Below, one piece after another: positions 55,322-64,000 of a DNA stretch of 64,000 nucleotides. The notes under the pieces were generated by a model. The model searched no databases, was not told the DNA's origin, and worked only from the letters and a program-made list of their open reading frames with translations. The position numbers and the translations under genes are program-made. The DNA is taken from NCBI GenBank assembly GCA_954871525.1, contig OX940863.1, forward strand, positions 37,806,501 to 37,870,500. Reading direction: 5' to 3'. This DNA comes from Parietaria judaica. Lineage: Eukaryota; Streptophyta; Magnoliopsida; Rosales; Urticaceae. Each line of letters opens with the position of its first letter. Within the stretch, counting starts at the first letter, position 1.

Positions 55322-56158
55322 GCTGATAATACCCTCGCCATTCAGCCAAGGATAACCCCCGCGCCGCCAATATTAGCTCTTCCGACGAGTCAAACCACGT
55401 CGTCATTCACCCGCCGTTTATCACTAACCCTCAACTACGTGGGACCTGATTCTCTTAAACTGCGATACGTTGGCAGCTTCGCCCAATCATAAGCGACGGG
55501 GCACAGCCCTATATACCCATTTTTTGCAAGTCTTCCTTTGCCGTAGAAGCTCACTAAGGAAGGAAAATCACGAAGAATCATCAAGAACACCTCGGAGCTA
55601 CATCAAGAAGAGGAATTCGCCAAGACGAGGAGTTCGCGTAGACGAGGAGCTTCGCCAAGACAAGGAGCTTGCCAAGGAAGGAAGTTCGCTAAGGATCGCC
55701 AAGAACAGCCCGGAGGCTCAACCAAGATGAAGGATTCACCTCCAGCTTTGACGATCATCAGTCAGCCCGCGTTGACTCAGCTTTCACTTATCCACGTGTT
55801 CACTCGGTCTAGCTTAGGGCCCGAACCTGGGATCCGACTCTAAGTTAAAGCCATTTTTACGCATTAACACGTAACAATATTATTAATAATCATAATAAAA
55901 AGGAAATAAACAAAACAATAAATAAAGAGGTTATATTTATTGACCCACTGCATAAGGCCGTACCTCAGTTTGCGTTTCCGGTTACGCTTCAGAAATTCTG
56001 CACGGCTTCGCCGGTGCTTGGAAACTCCCTTGATCTTCTGGGATATCCTCCTAGAGTCCGCGTACCGAAGCGTTGGCTTCGGCGACATGACTCCGCCAAA
56101 AACTTTTAAATGATGGTTCTTTTGAAGGTATCAGGAAAACTAGGTCTCACTAAGCCTA

Positions 56159-56198
<40 letters not shown>

Positions 56199-57278
56199 TA
56201 GTGCGAAAATTTGCAGACTCTAGGGGGGAGGGGGGAGGGGGGAGAGAGAGAGAGAGAAAGATTTTTCTCTGGGGAAAGCTGTGTAAAATGTGTAGAATGA
56301 GCCCCTATTTATAGAGTCTGGCACCAACCGAATTGGAGAAATTTTCACAACCATATTTTTTATTTTAATTAATAAATATATAATTAATTTTCAATCCAAC
56401 AGTCTAGATTAAATCTTGACTGATCCGACTCAGTAAAAGCCTAAAACTAAATCCTTTATCAACTAGAAAATTTGAAAACTAATGTATATATATTGTATTT
56501 CAAAAATTAATTCGACGATCCAACAATTTAGATTAATTCTTAAACCGATCCAATGGATCAAATTAATTAGGATACATAAAATACCTGAAACTTGGTCAAC
56601 AAGCTTTAAATTCGATTTCTACTTATCCATAATTTCAAAATTATATAATAGTTAATAGTTAATTTCCAATCTAAACAAGTCAACTGATTCCACAATACTT
56701 GCGGACATCAACTAATTCCATGTGATAATATAAGCGACTTAATCTTAATATCATCAGTGACGGACTTACGTGATGATTTTAGATTCAAGACTTGTCCGTA
56801 TTATTTCAGATTCAAGTCTCCAATACGGAGACACTCCATACCTAATGTCCTCAACAGTGTTGGACTAGCATTATGATCCGGTAATAGATCATCACACTTG
56901 TTGTGATTGAGTTCATTAACACTCGCTCTCGATTAGAAGCTTTCACTTCCGAATCTAGACCATGGACCTACATAGTTTAAGTTCTTAACTTTGTGCTTTT
57001 CAAACCTCCTCACATAGACTTTGTGTGATGACAAAGCACAATTGCAAAACGTAAAGAACTAGGGATGAAACATTTAATTTTATAATATCTAGGATATAAC
57101 TATATAAGATTAACGTTATAAGATCTATTCATTAAAGGAAAGACAACCATAATCTATGCAGTGTGATTAGCATCTGATGAATAGAGGGCATATATATTAT
57201 AAAATATGTCCAACGAATTCCTGAGACTCATACCCTCAACATGGGACGAGTAACCATGAGACAAAACACCCATACTAA

Positions 57279-58294
57279 GGCTATGTTTGTTTTGTCTTAC
57301 TAAGACTCTTATTCTTAATGATAAGATTTCTTCGCATTACGTTTGTTCATTTTATTTTAATTTTGACAGCTCAATACACTTATTAGGTATTATTCGGTGA
57401 GATCTATTTCTTCCTTTTAATCGGCCAGACTAATTTATTTCTCTTTCTTTTATTTTTTCTCCACTCCTTTTTTTCTCCTTCTTTTGCTCGACCACTCCCC
57501 ATTCTTCCTCTCTCTTCTTATCATATACAATATGTATGTTTCTTTGTATATGAGTGTTCTTGTGTATGTGTTCTCTTTTCCCCCCTCTGTTTTATGTTTT
57601 TTGAATTTAGTTTTTTTTTTTTAAATTATTTTTTATCATTTTTCCACTCTATCAGATTAAGTCGCATAACTGGATTTTTTTTAAACATTGCGGCTAAACA
57701 AAACTTGGCCATGGAATACCACCTGTCGATCGAAGAAAAAATAATTAGGTATTTTTATTATATGATTCGTGATTCGTCAATGTGTTTTTGTCTATTTTTT
57801 TCGTTATTCTTTATGCTAGTTAATTGTTAGTATTTTCAGTTCATTAGGAATACAACTATATTGATTTTTTTAGTTTTCTCAATTGCAAAGTATAATATTT
57901 TTCATGATTTCGTTTTTATACAATTTTTAGACTTATACTCTGCTTATTCACTCATTTATATTTTATCTCTTGATTTGATGGTATTTAAATTTTATTGATG
58001 AAGCTTCATTTCTTAACGGATTGCATGGATTCTAATATTAAGCTTATATGGTAATTGGTATTAATGTGGTATATACATCGATTTCAATTCAATTATGTAC
58101 CCCGAATTAGAGAAAACACGTCATCTCTTTCCGGTGCAAGATATACATTAAGTTGTTACATGACTCAAATCAACAATGCATAGAACTGATGCGTATTTCT
58201 CTTGATGCATATGTTCTATTATACAATTATTTTAATCAGAGAGGATGATTCAAAGATCGCAAACATATATCAGTTAAAGAAAAGATGACAATGT

Positions 58295-58325
<31 letters not shown>

Positions 58326-59358
58326 ATAGCACCAAAAGAGTGCTTTGTTGTTATCAAGAGGAGATTTCAACATTCTTCACAAACAATTCATAAGTAATTC
58401 ACGAGGTTCTTAAAACGATGATGGAATTTGGTAAAGAAATGATATTATCGACAACATCATCTAGTCATGCTCTTAATGTTCAGAGAACTCATAAAAAATT
58501 GCTTTGAATTTTTGAGGTATTACAATTTTTAAATTGTAAAATTATAGATTTATGTTTTTTTTTTCTTCAATTGTGAGCTTTAAATTCATTACATGGTGCA
58601 TTGGATGCAATGGACGGGAAATTAGTAAATGTCGTTATCCCCGCTAGTAACCACTACCTATAGAGAAAGAGTGAAAAGAAAATGCTACCAAAATATTTTG
58701 ACAATATGTGCCTTCAACATGGTTTTCGCTTATGTTTAAGTTGGGCGGGAAGGAGTAGCACAATATGCACGAATTCTTTGACAGATATTAGCCTTTCCAA
58801 ATAATTATTTTGCATTGCCTCATTCGGGTAAGTGATTACAACTCGAAGATTCATATATTGTCGATTTATTTAGTTATAGTTGATGATTTTCTTGTTTGAA
58901 TGATTTGCTAATAAATAAGTGCTACCTCGGTGATGCAACATATCTTAGTACTCGAGGATTTCTAACTCCATATCGTAATGTTTGATATTGGCTAGGAGAT
59001 TATTGTCATAGGAGAGTTGTAACTCAAGCGGAAAATTTTAATCATGCTCAACTTAGAAATATTATCGAACGTTGATTTGGAGTTCTAACAAGAAAAAAAA
59101 ATTATGTTATTGCTATCGAACGTTGATTTACGATACTCGACAAGATGGCTCCATATAATTTGATATCAAAATAGATATTGTTATTGCTTGTTAAGTTAAT
59201 AGAAAAAACATTTTAAATATATTTTAATTTGTTATACTCTGATAAATTATTCTAAAAAAAAAAGCTTAATTTTAGTCATTTAGATTAACATATAACACCT
59301 TAATATTTAAATGTGCATTCAAATTCAAATATTTTAATATTATAAAACAAACACAGTT
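57279..59358 (+). mobile_element. PIF/Harbinger-type DNA transposon, decayed (2,080 bp)
   Basis: Left end GGCTATGTTTGTTTT and the reverse complement of the right end AACTGTGTTTGTTTT are inverted repeats (12 of 15 identical). A 3-bp duplication TAA flanks it (57276-57278 and 59359-59361), as expected for this superfamily. The interior carries a transposase pseudogene. A 3-bp duplication alone is weak evidence, but it agrees with the coding content. Confidence 0.7.
57703..59140 (+). pseudogene. Harbinger (HARBI1-like, DDE_Tnp_4) transposase, decayed
   Basis: Conserved blocks appear in order but in shifting frames. They include LAMEYHLSIEEKIIRYF (57705), KRRFQHSSQTIHK with VIHEVLKTMMEFGKEMI in the next frame (58335-58440), HGALDAMDGKLVNVVIPASN (58592-58650, with the first catalytic Asp), CYLGDATYLSTRGFLTPYRN (58920-58980, second Asp) and NHAQLRNIIER followed by FGVLTRK (59040-59095, the Glu). 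The order and spacing are those of HARBI1-like transposases. Many stops and frameshifts show it is long dead. Two similar IER/ATIGAACGTTGATTT-like stretches near 59065 and 59115 suggest a small local duplication. Confidence 0.75.
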
Positions 59359-59415
59359 TAAGACATGGTTGGCTGCAATGGTTGGATCCAACATGAGAGA
59401 CGGCTTGGCTGACGA

Positions 59416-59754
59416 TGTTGGAAGTTGACCATGGAGGCCAACTCGGAAGCCTCCCTTATGGTTGTGAACATTAAGTTTGACTTGCTCAACACGTATGCTT
59501 GCTCGACAAGTTTTGCTGAGTTGGCTTTCCAACTTTATTGTCAAGTTTCCTTTATTAGTTTTTTATTGTTAAACTTGAGCACCAAGTTTGTGTTTCCTAT
59601 ATAACAAGTAGTGTGTAATTATAAAATAACTTTTCCCTTTCTTGTAATTTTGACATTATTCAATACAGAGAGTATTCTCGCCAAAATATTTATTGTCTTT
59701 CTCTTTGTGTTCTTGTGTGTGTTTTTGGCTTAAAGATCCAGCTTGGAACTAACA
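59416..59754 (+). repeat. 5' LTR of the Copia element
   Basis: It starts TGTTGGAAGTTGACC and ends GGAACTAACA, 2 bp before the primer-binding site. CCTATATAACAAG at about 59597 is a TATA element. The start was chosen by the TGTTGG motif and is less certain than the end. Confidence 0.75.
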
Positions 59755-59756
59755 TT

Positions 59757-59768
59757 TGGTATCAGAGC
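59757..59768 (+). other. Primer-binding site (tRNA-Met type)
   Basis: TGGTATCAGAGC follows the LTR end after 2 nt and is complementary to the 3' end of plant initiator tRNA-Met. Confidence 0.92.
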
Positions 59769-60536
59769 TTCAAGTGCCAGAAGACATGTCGTCACCGCCG
59801 TCACCCAGGAAGGTTGTCGCAGCAGAGATGATAACCACGAAGAACCAGAAGGAAGGGAATGTCACACTGAGTTATCTGATGCTCACGAAGAGCAACTACT
59901 CAGTGTGGGCGTTGAAGATTAGAGTGAATCTTCAAGCGCAAGGAGTTTGGAAGGCTGTAAAAGACGGTGAAGTCGAAGTTCGGAAGGATATAATGGCGCT
60001 TTCGGCCATCTATCCAGGAGTTCTGGAAGATTTCCTTCTCATGATCGCCGAGAAGGATTCCGTAAAATAAGTGTGGGAGACGTATCGGACGATGCACATG
60101 GGCGCAGAACGCGTCAACGATGCCAAGGTTCAAACCTTGAAGAGCGAGTTTGAGGTTCTCTGTATGAGAGGCAGTGAATCTATGGACGAATTCGGGATGA
60201 AGCTTACCTCCATTGTTACACGTATCCGCTCGCTAGGCAACCAGGTGGACGAAACCACAGTGCTCAAGAAGTTCCTGGGAGCAGTTCCTCAACGTTACTT
60301 GCAGATCGTGACGTCGATATAGTAGTTGGGTGACCTCAAGGTTATGATAGTCGAGGAGGTTATTGGTCGTCTGAAAGTTCACGAGAAGATGCTTCGAGGA
60401 TATGGCGATAAGGAAGAGGATAAGTGTCTCTTGTTCATGCATGAAGAATGGATGGATAAATAGAAGTGGAACCAACGAGAAGGTTTTTATTCGAGCATGC
60501 CAAGTCGCAGTTGATACGGCAACGAGAGTCGTTGAC

Positions 60537-61307
60537 TGTTGGGAATAATCCCTGTAAATTATCGCGAATTGTACCATCGAACTGTCCGGGTAACATTTAA
60601 ATTTTTTATTTTAAGCGAAAAAACATGTTAACCGACCAATGGTCCGAACATCCGATAATAACCATATTAAAAGACCTGATAAATATTATGTAATTTAATA
60701 TTCATAAATCATTATTATTAATCGAGTCTTTATAAGAAATAAATAGAAAGCAGTAAATGGTCGCATTTATTAGCCCAATGCATAAGGCCGTACCTCAATT
60801 GTCGAATTCCGGCTGCGCGTTCTGAATTTGGCAGGGCTCCGTCGGTGTTGAGGGAAACACCCGTGATCTTCCGGGATATTCTCCTGGATTCCTAGTACCA
60901 AAACGTGGGCTTCGTCGGCAGGACTCCGTCGCAAAATTTAAACTGATGCTTCTTTTCAAGCTTCCGGAGAACTAAGTCTCTTAAACCGAACCAGAAAGAG
61001 AGATCAGAGAAAAAAATTCCCAGACCCTTAGGGAGAGGGAGAGTTCGAATTTTTCTCTGGGGAAAGGTGTGAAAAATGTGTAGAATAAGCACCCTATTTA
61101 TAGGCTCAGACTTTAACCGAATTAGATAAATTCTCTCCCTTAATTTCGAATTCTTTAAATTAAATATAATTAATTATTTCAATCCAATGGTCTAGATTTA
61201 ATATTATCTAAATCTAAGGGATATAATTAATTAGGGATTTAATTAAATAAGAAAAGACTTGGATATAATAAAAAAACAATCTTATCCTCTTATCTTATCG
61301 AATTCGA

Positions 61308-61360
<53 letters not shown>

Positions 61361-63302
61361 TTGGAATTGTAATTATCTAGATCCAACGGTTGAGATAAAT
61401 CTTTAAACCAATCTAATGGATCAAATTAATTTAGGATAAAATCAAATATCGAAAGATTTAATAAAAAGTTAATTCGATTTTATCCTTTTATATAAATCGA
61501 AAAATATATATTATATATATAACTAATTAATTTCCAATCCGACGGTAAAGATTAAATCTTAAACCTATCCAACGGATATAATTAATTACATAAATTAAAA
61601 AATCTAAACTTGGTCACCAAACTATTAATTTCGAGTTATATAAGTTATCTTAATCCAACGGTTGATATTAAATCATAACCGATCCAATGAATTAAATTGA
61701 TTTTAGGGTTTTTCTCAAATACCAAAATATTCAGTACTTATGCCGCAATTATGAAAAGACCAAAGTCTATCCATTCGAATGTCATATTGTTCCACATTCC
61801 AAGGCATAATTCGATTTTACACATATAATATATATAAATATATATTATTTATATATTAATATAAATCTATTAATTATTAATTAATTATTAATAAGATATT
61901 AATAATTAAATTCGAATAATTAAATTATATTAATATTCTTTGATATCAATATCACACATTCAAATGTCTTGGTGTCACACCATCATTTAAATTCGTGACA
62001 TGTGATTTAATTTCATAGTTTACCGAAACGATCACAAACTTAGAAATTCTCTAAATCAAAAACCGTACGTCGAAACGACTCGGTTCCAAAAGCAAAGTTT
62101 CTTGGAATTTAATTTCCAACAACTTTCATGCTGACAGAAAATTTAAATTCTACTTTATTTTGTCTGCTAATAATTTGGTTACCAAGATATGATACTTTTG
62201 CCACGCTACTGATAAAACTATCTGATGTCTGTCACAGACTTCAGTTTTATAAGTCTTGCCAAATGATTAAACATCTAAAAATGTTCCTATCACGTACTTA
62301 TCATCCGTTATGGAGCTATCTTGGGGACCATGGACCCGTATGACTTAAGCTTCAACGAACTACTAGGGTGTTCGTCAAACCTCGGTGTTATTCCACTATA
62401 AACCCGAGGCTGCAGTCTTTAGTTATACACTATATATTATTCCCTTAAGTATAGTAGGATGTCCATTGATACAATCAAATTCGGGTTATTGATCTTTCAC
62501 TTGATGATCCACACATGAGCAGGCGGTTTCTACCGTTATGCCCCTCATTGCATTTTCATCCTTGACTCAGTCAGTAATATCATGAGTAACCCACTTATGG
62601 TTTCAATTCATAAGTTGCGCATGGGTACCTCTCACTTCTCACCACCGACAATCAAGGGAATCATCATGACTCTGACGAGAGCTGTGTGATGCCCATGTCT
62701 ATGACCAAGCTACCTTTACTGCTGACTATCATGTTCCCAAAATAATAGTGTTGGGAAAAACGGTAATATATTGTGTTCTTTAACGGTTAAATCAAAGAAC
62801 AATCATGCCAGCAGCTCGGACTCAAGATCACTCAGGACTTAGATCGAATATCCATTTGATCATCTACTAGTGACTCAACTCCAAGTTATTAGTGATAGTC
62901 TTATATGATAACTTCCGGAGTTTAAGTCAGGTCCAGTCCAGTATGAAGACACTTCATACTTAATGCACTTCTAGTGAGTGTGACACACACAAAATCAAGA
63001 ATAGGATTGTCACTTAGTCACATTAATGACCTTATACGATTAATGGGCTCCCACCCAGTTAATCAGGTCACTGACATTTTAAGTTCATTTATTATGATTA
63101 TTAATTCTTCCTCACATTGACTATGTTGTGATAATAATAAGATAATTGCATCCTTAATGAACTAAGGATCAAACATTCTATTTTACTCTACCAGAAACTA
63201 TAATAAGATTAATATAATAAGCACTATATTTTATTCAACGACTTGTCATAATATTTTACAAATGGATAAAAATATCTTGTTTTAGGACACACATGTCCAA
63301 CA
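60537..63302 (-). mobile_element. Solo LTR, family 1, copy E (2,766 bp)
   Basis: Plus-strand ends are TGTTGGGAATAATCCC and ACACATGTCCAACA, so it is in minus orientation. Flanks TTGAC (60532-60536) and TGGAC (63303-63307) are a 5-bp duplication with one change, supported by the way the interrupted gag frame reads across the site. A CTATTTATAGG promoter lies at about 61092. A (TA)n tract at 61312-61354 sits where copy A has one. It is close in sequence and length to copy A, about 31 kb away in opposite orientation. Its open frames (for example 62128-62343) are not genes. Confidence 0.92.
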
Positions 63303-63534
63303 TGGACGTGGTAGAGGCCGACGTCGAGGACGTGATTGCGGCAATAGCACTCCCCGCCAAGACAGCACCACCCGCAAGGACAAAAGCACAATGAAATGCT
63401 ACAATTATCAGAAGTATGGTCACTACGAGAATAAGTGTCATACTAAGAACCACGACGAAGAAGCGAATCTGGTGAGATTCAATGACGACGAGCACATACT
63501 TATGTTCACCGAGGAGATGATGGATTTAAGTAGC

Positions 63535-63690
63535 AGCATGCACGTCGACCAGAATCTAGTCGACCTGACTCACGTCGAGCAGGTGGTTAACCTGACGCGA
63601 CGCATCGACCACGATGTTGTCGAGCAGACACGAGTTGACCAGGTGCGGGTCGACATAGTTCTTGAAGACCAGGTACCCAATGAGGAGGTG
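63535..63690 (+). repeat. Degenerate GTCGACCAG repeat at the gag C-terminus
   Basis: GTCGACCAG, GTCGACCTG, GTCGAGCAG, ATCGACCAC, GTCGAGCAG, GTTGACCAG and GTCGACATA follow at spacings of about 13-30 bp, encoding V(D/E)Q-type motifs. It sits where the protease start would be expected. Confidence 0.65.
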
Positions 63691-63737
63691 CCTGATGACA
63701 ATGTACTGAGCACGACGGATGATTGCTGACCCAACGT

Positions 63738-64000
63738 GGCTATGGCATACGAGACTTGGGCTCGTGAATTTCTACACGCTCAAGATGATAGGTAACAAGG
63801 AGATGGCCTTTGAGGTGCCCAATTGCACATCCCAATCAGCTATGTGAATGCTGCATGGTCGCAAAACATGCAAGAGTGCCTTTTCTGAACAAGGCCAACA
63901 TCCGAGCAGAGCGACCACTCCAGCTGGTGCACGCGGATCTGTGTGGTCATATCACCCCGGCAACACTCGTTCGCAATAAGTATTTCTTTCTTTTCGATGA
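63738..64000 (+). pseudogene. Copia GAG-pre-integrase and integrase start, truncated by the window
   Basis: TWLWHTRLGLVNFYTLKMIG (63738-63798) is the GAG-pre-integrase motif. After a frame change near 63840, MVAKHARVPFLNKANIRAER (63855-63915) and LQLVHADLCGHITPA (63920-63965) follow; the latter holds the first integrase Asp. The reading breaks near 63840 and the remainder is outside the window. Protease residues expected before this point are absent. Confidence 0.8.

Larger units (their letters stand above)
54270..55869 (+). mobile_element. Solo LTR, family 2, copy 2 (about 1.6 kb)
   Basis: It starts near TGGAATAGC and ends TTTTTACGCATTAACA, matching copy 1 (37997-49978). TTTCCTATAAATAGGAGCC at about 54995-55013 is the promoter, identical in context to copy 1. 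It interrupts copy D of family 1. No exact target duplication is visible. It carries three internal tandem arrays listed separately. Open frames such as 54468-54692 and 55160-55492 follow these repeats and are not genes. Confidence 0.75.
54183..57213 (-). mobile_element. Solo LTR, family 1, copy D, split by a family-2 LTR
   Basis: The left end TGTTGGGAAAA and the following AAATTATCGCGG match copy E (60537), and the right end reads ATGTCCAAC, so the LTR runs on the minus strand. After the nested LTR 54270-55869, homology resumes with CTGCATAAGGCCGTACCTCA (about 55950), as in copy E. CTATTTATAGAG at about 56307 is the minus-strand promoter. (GA)n tracts occur at 56162-56196 and 56240-56260. Net length is about 1.4 kb. 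Flanking 5-mers do not match exactly. Its distal part is closest to copy B. Confidence 0.75.
59786..63729 (+). pseudogene. Copia gag, split by a solo LTR
   Basis: ATG at 59786 opens MSSPPSPRKVVAAEMITTKN. The UBN2-type core follows: SYLMLTKSNYSVWALKIRVN (59870-59930), VWETYRTMHMGAERVNDAKV (60074) and FGMKLTSIVTRIRSLGNQVD (60190-60250). In-frame stops occur at 60068, 60320, 60323 and 60461. The frame is cut at 60536 by a solo LTR. Coding sequence resumes at 63303 with an Arg/Gly-rich stretch, the CCHC knuckle CYNYQKYGHYENKCH (63394-63440) and an acidic tail of repeated V(D/E)Q motifs to the stop at 63727. If the LTR and one target copy are disregarded, the Arg/Gly-rich frame is continuous across the site. 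Confidence 0.85.
59416..64000 (+). mobile_element. Copia retrotransposon, partial (runs off the window)
   Basis: A 339-bp 5' LTR, primer-binding site, gag and the beginning of integrase are present on the plus strand. The 3' half lies beyond position 64000. The gag sequence (UBN2 type with CCHC knuckle) and the GAG-pre-integrase motif identify Copia. No protease active site was found between the knuckle and the integrase region. A 2.8 kb solo LTR splits gag. Several in-frame stops show an inactive copy. Confidence 0.9.

Noticed and set aside
54398..55730. Several frames of 64-110 codons in the family-2 LTR
   Set aside because: They follow the tandem repeats, occur on both strands, and have no start context or motif.
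54183..57213. Exact target duplication for LTR copy D
   Set aside because: Left flank AATAA and right flank AATTC agree in only three of five bases, too weak to claim.

Overview
The window is nuclear DNA of a flowering plant, most likely a eudicot. It is AT-rich and intron-bearing. It is full of plant-type mobile elements: Copia/Sirevirus retrotransposons primed by initiator tRNA-Met, an L1-type LINE, hAT, Mutator-like and PIF/Harbinger DNA transposons, and a Helitron. Only one host gene looks intact, a three-exon alpha-expansin on the minus strand (31397-33244) that encodes 262 residues. No bacterial, organellar, CRISPR or operon-like structure was seen. The species cannot be named from the sequence.

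Layout. 1-4,900: AT-rich sequence with an old tandem duplication, a long-inverted-repeat element (1862-2754), a foldback (2771-2906) and a broken fragment resembling the co-chaperone HOP/STI1 (3590-4145). 4,942-9,510: a minus-strand Helitron carrying exon-like pieces and a nested hAT MITE (5652-6376). 10,014-10,568: a Mutator-like MITE. 10,854-20,293: a three-level nest, in which a short hAT-type element holds a 9 kb LINE and the LINE ORF1 holds a solo LTR (14029-16265). 22,000-27,000: SINE-like and LTR-like remnants, plus two hAT MITEs with perfect 8-bp target duplications (24440-24717, 25562-26148). 27,096-29,893: a solo LTR.

31,397-37,866: the expansin gene, with a complete 4.3 kb hAT element (33555-37866) inserted about 310 bp upstream of its start codon. 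The hAT transposase is broken. The 278-bp MITE at 24440 shares its termini and its arrays of TCGCGA motifs, so it is probably a deletion derivative of the same family. 37,997-49,978: a second three-level nest, in which a solo LTR is split by a 10.6 kb Sirevirus and the Sirevirus accessory ORF is split by another solo LTR (41306-43400). 51,300-57,213: a near-perfect palindrome, a CCGGAT-rich hAT-like remnant, a solo LTR (52663-53531) and a nested pair of solo LTRs. 57,279-59,358: a decayed PIF/Harbinger element. 59,416-64,000: a Copia element running off the window, whose gag gene is split by a solo LTR (60537-63302).

Main theme. One LTR family (TGTTGG...CCCAACA, about 1.4-2.8 kb) occurs five times, always as a solo LTR, and three copies sit inside the coding sequence of other transposons. 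Target-site duplications were read directly from the sequence for most elements, which fixes boundaries and relative insertion order. I see no clear evidence of a wholly new biological system. The strongest leads are the hAT/MITE pair with its TCGCGA arrays next to the expansin promoter, the all-solo LTR family, the Helitron cargo, and the Sirevirus in which protease, integrase and reverse-transcriptase cores are each removed by a separate deletion.
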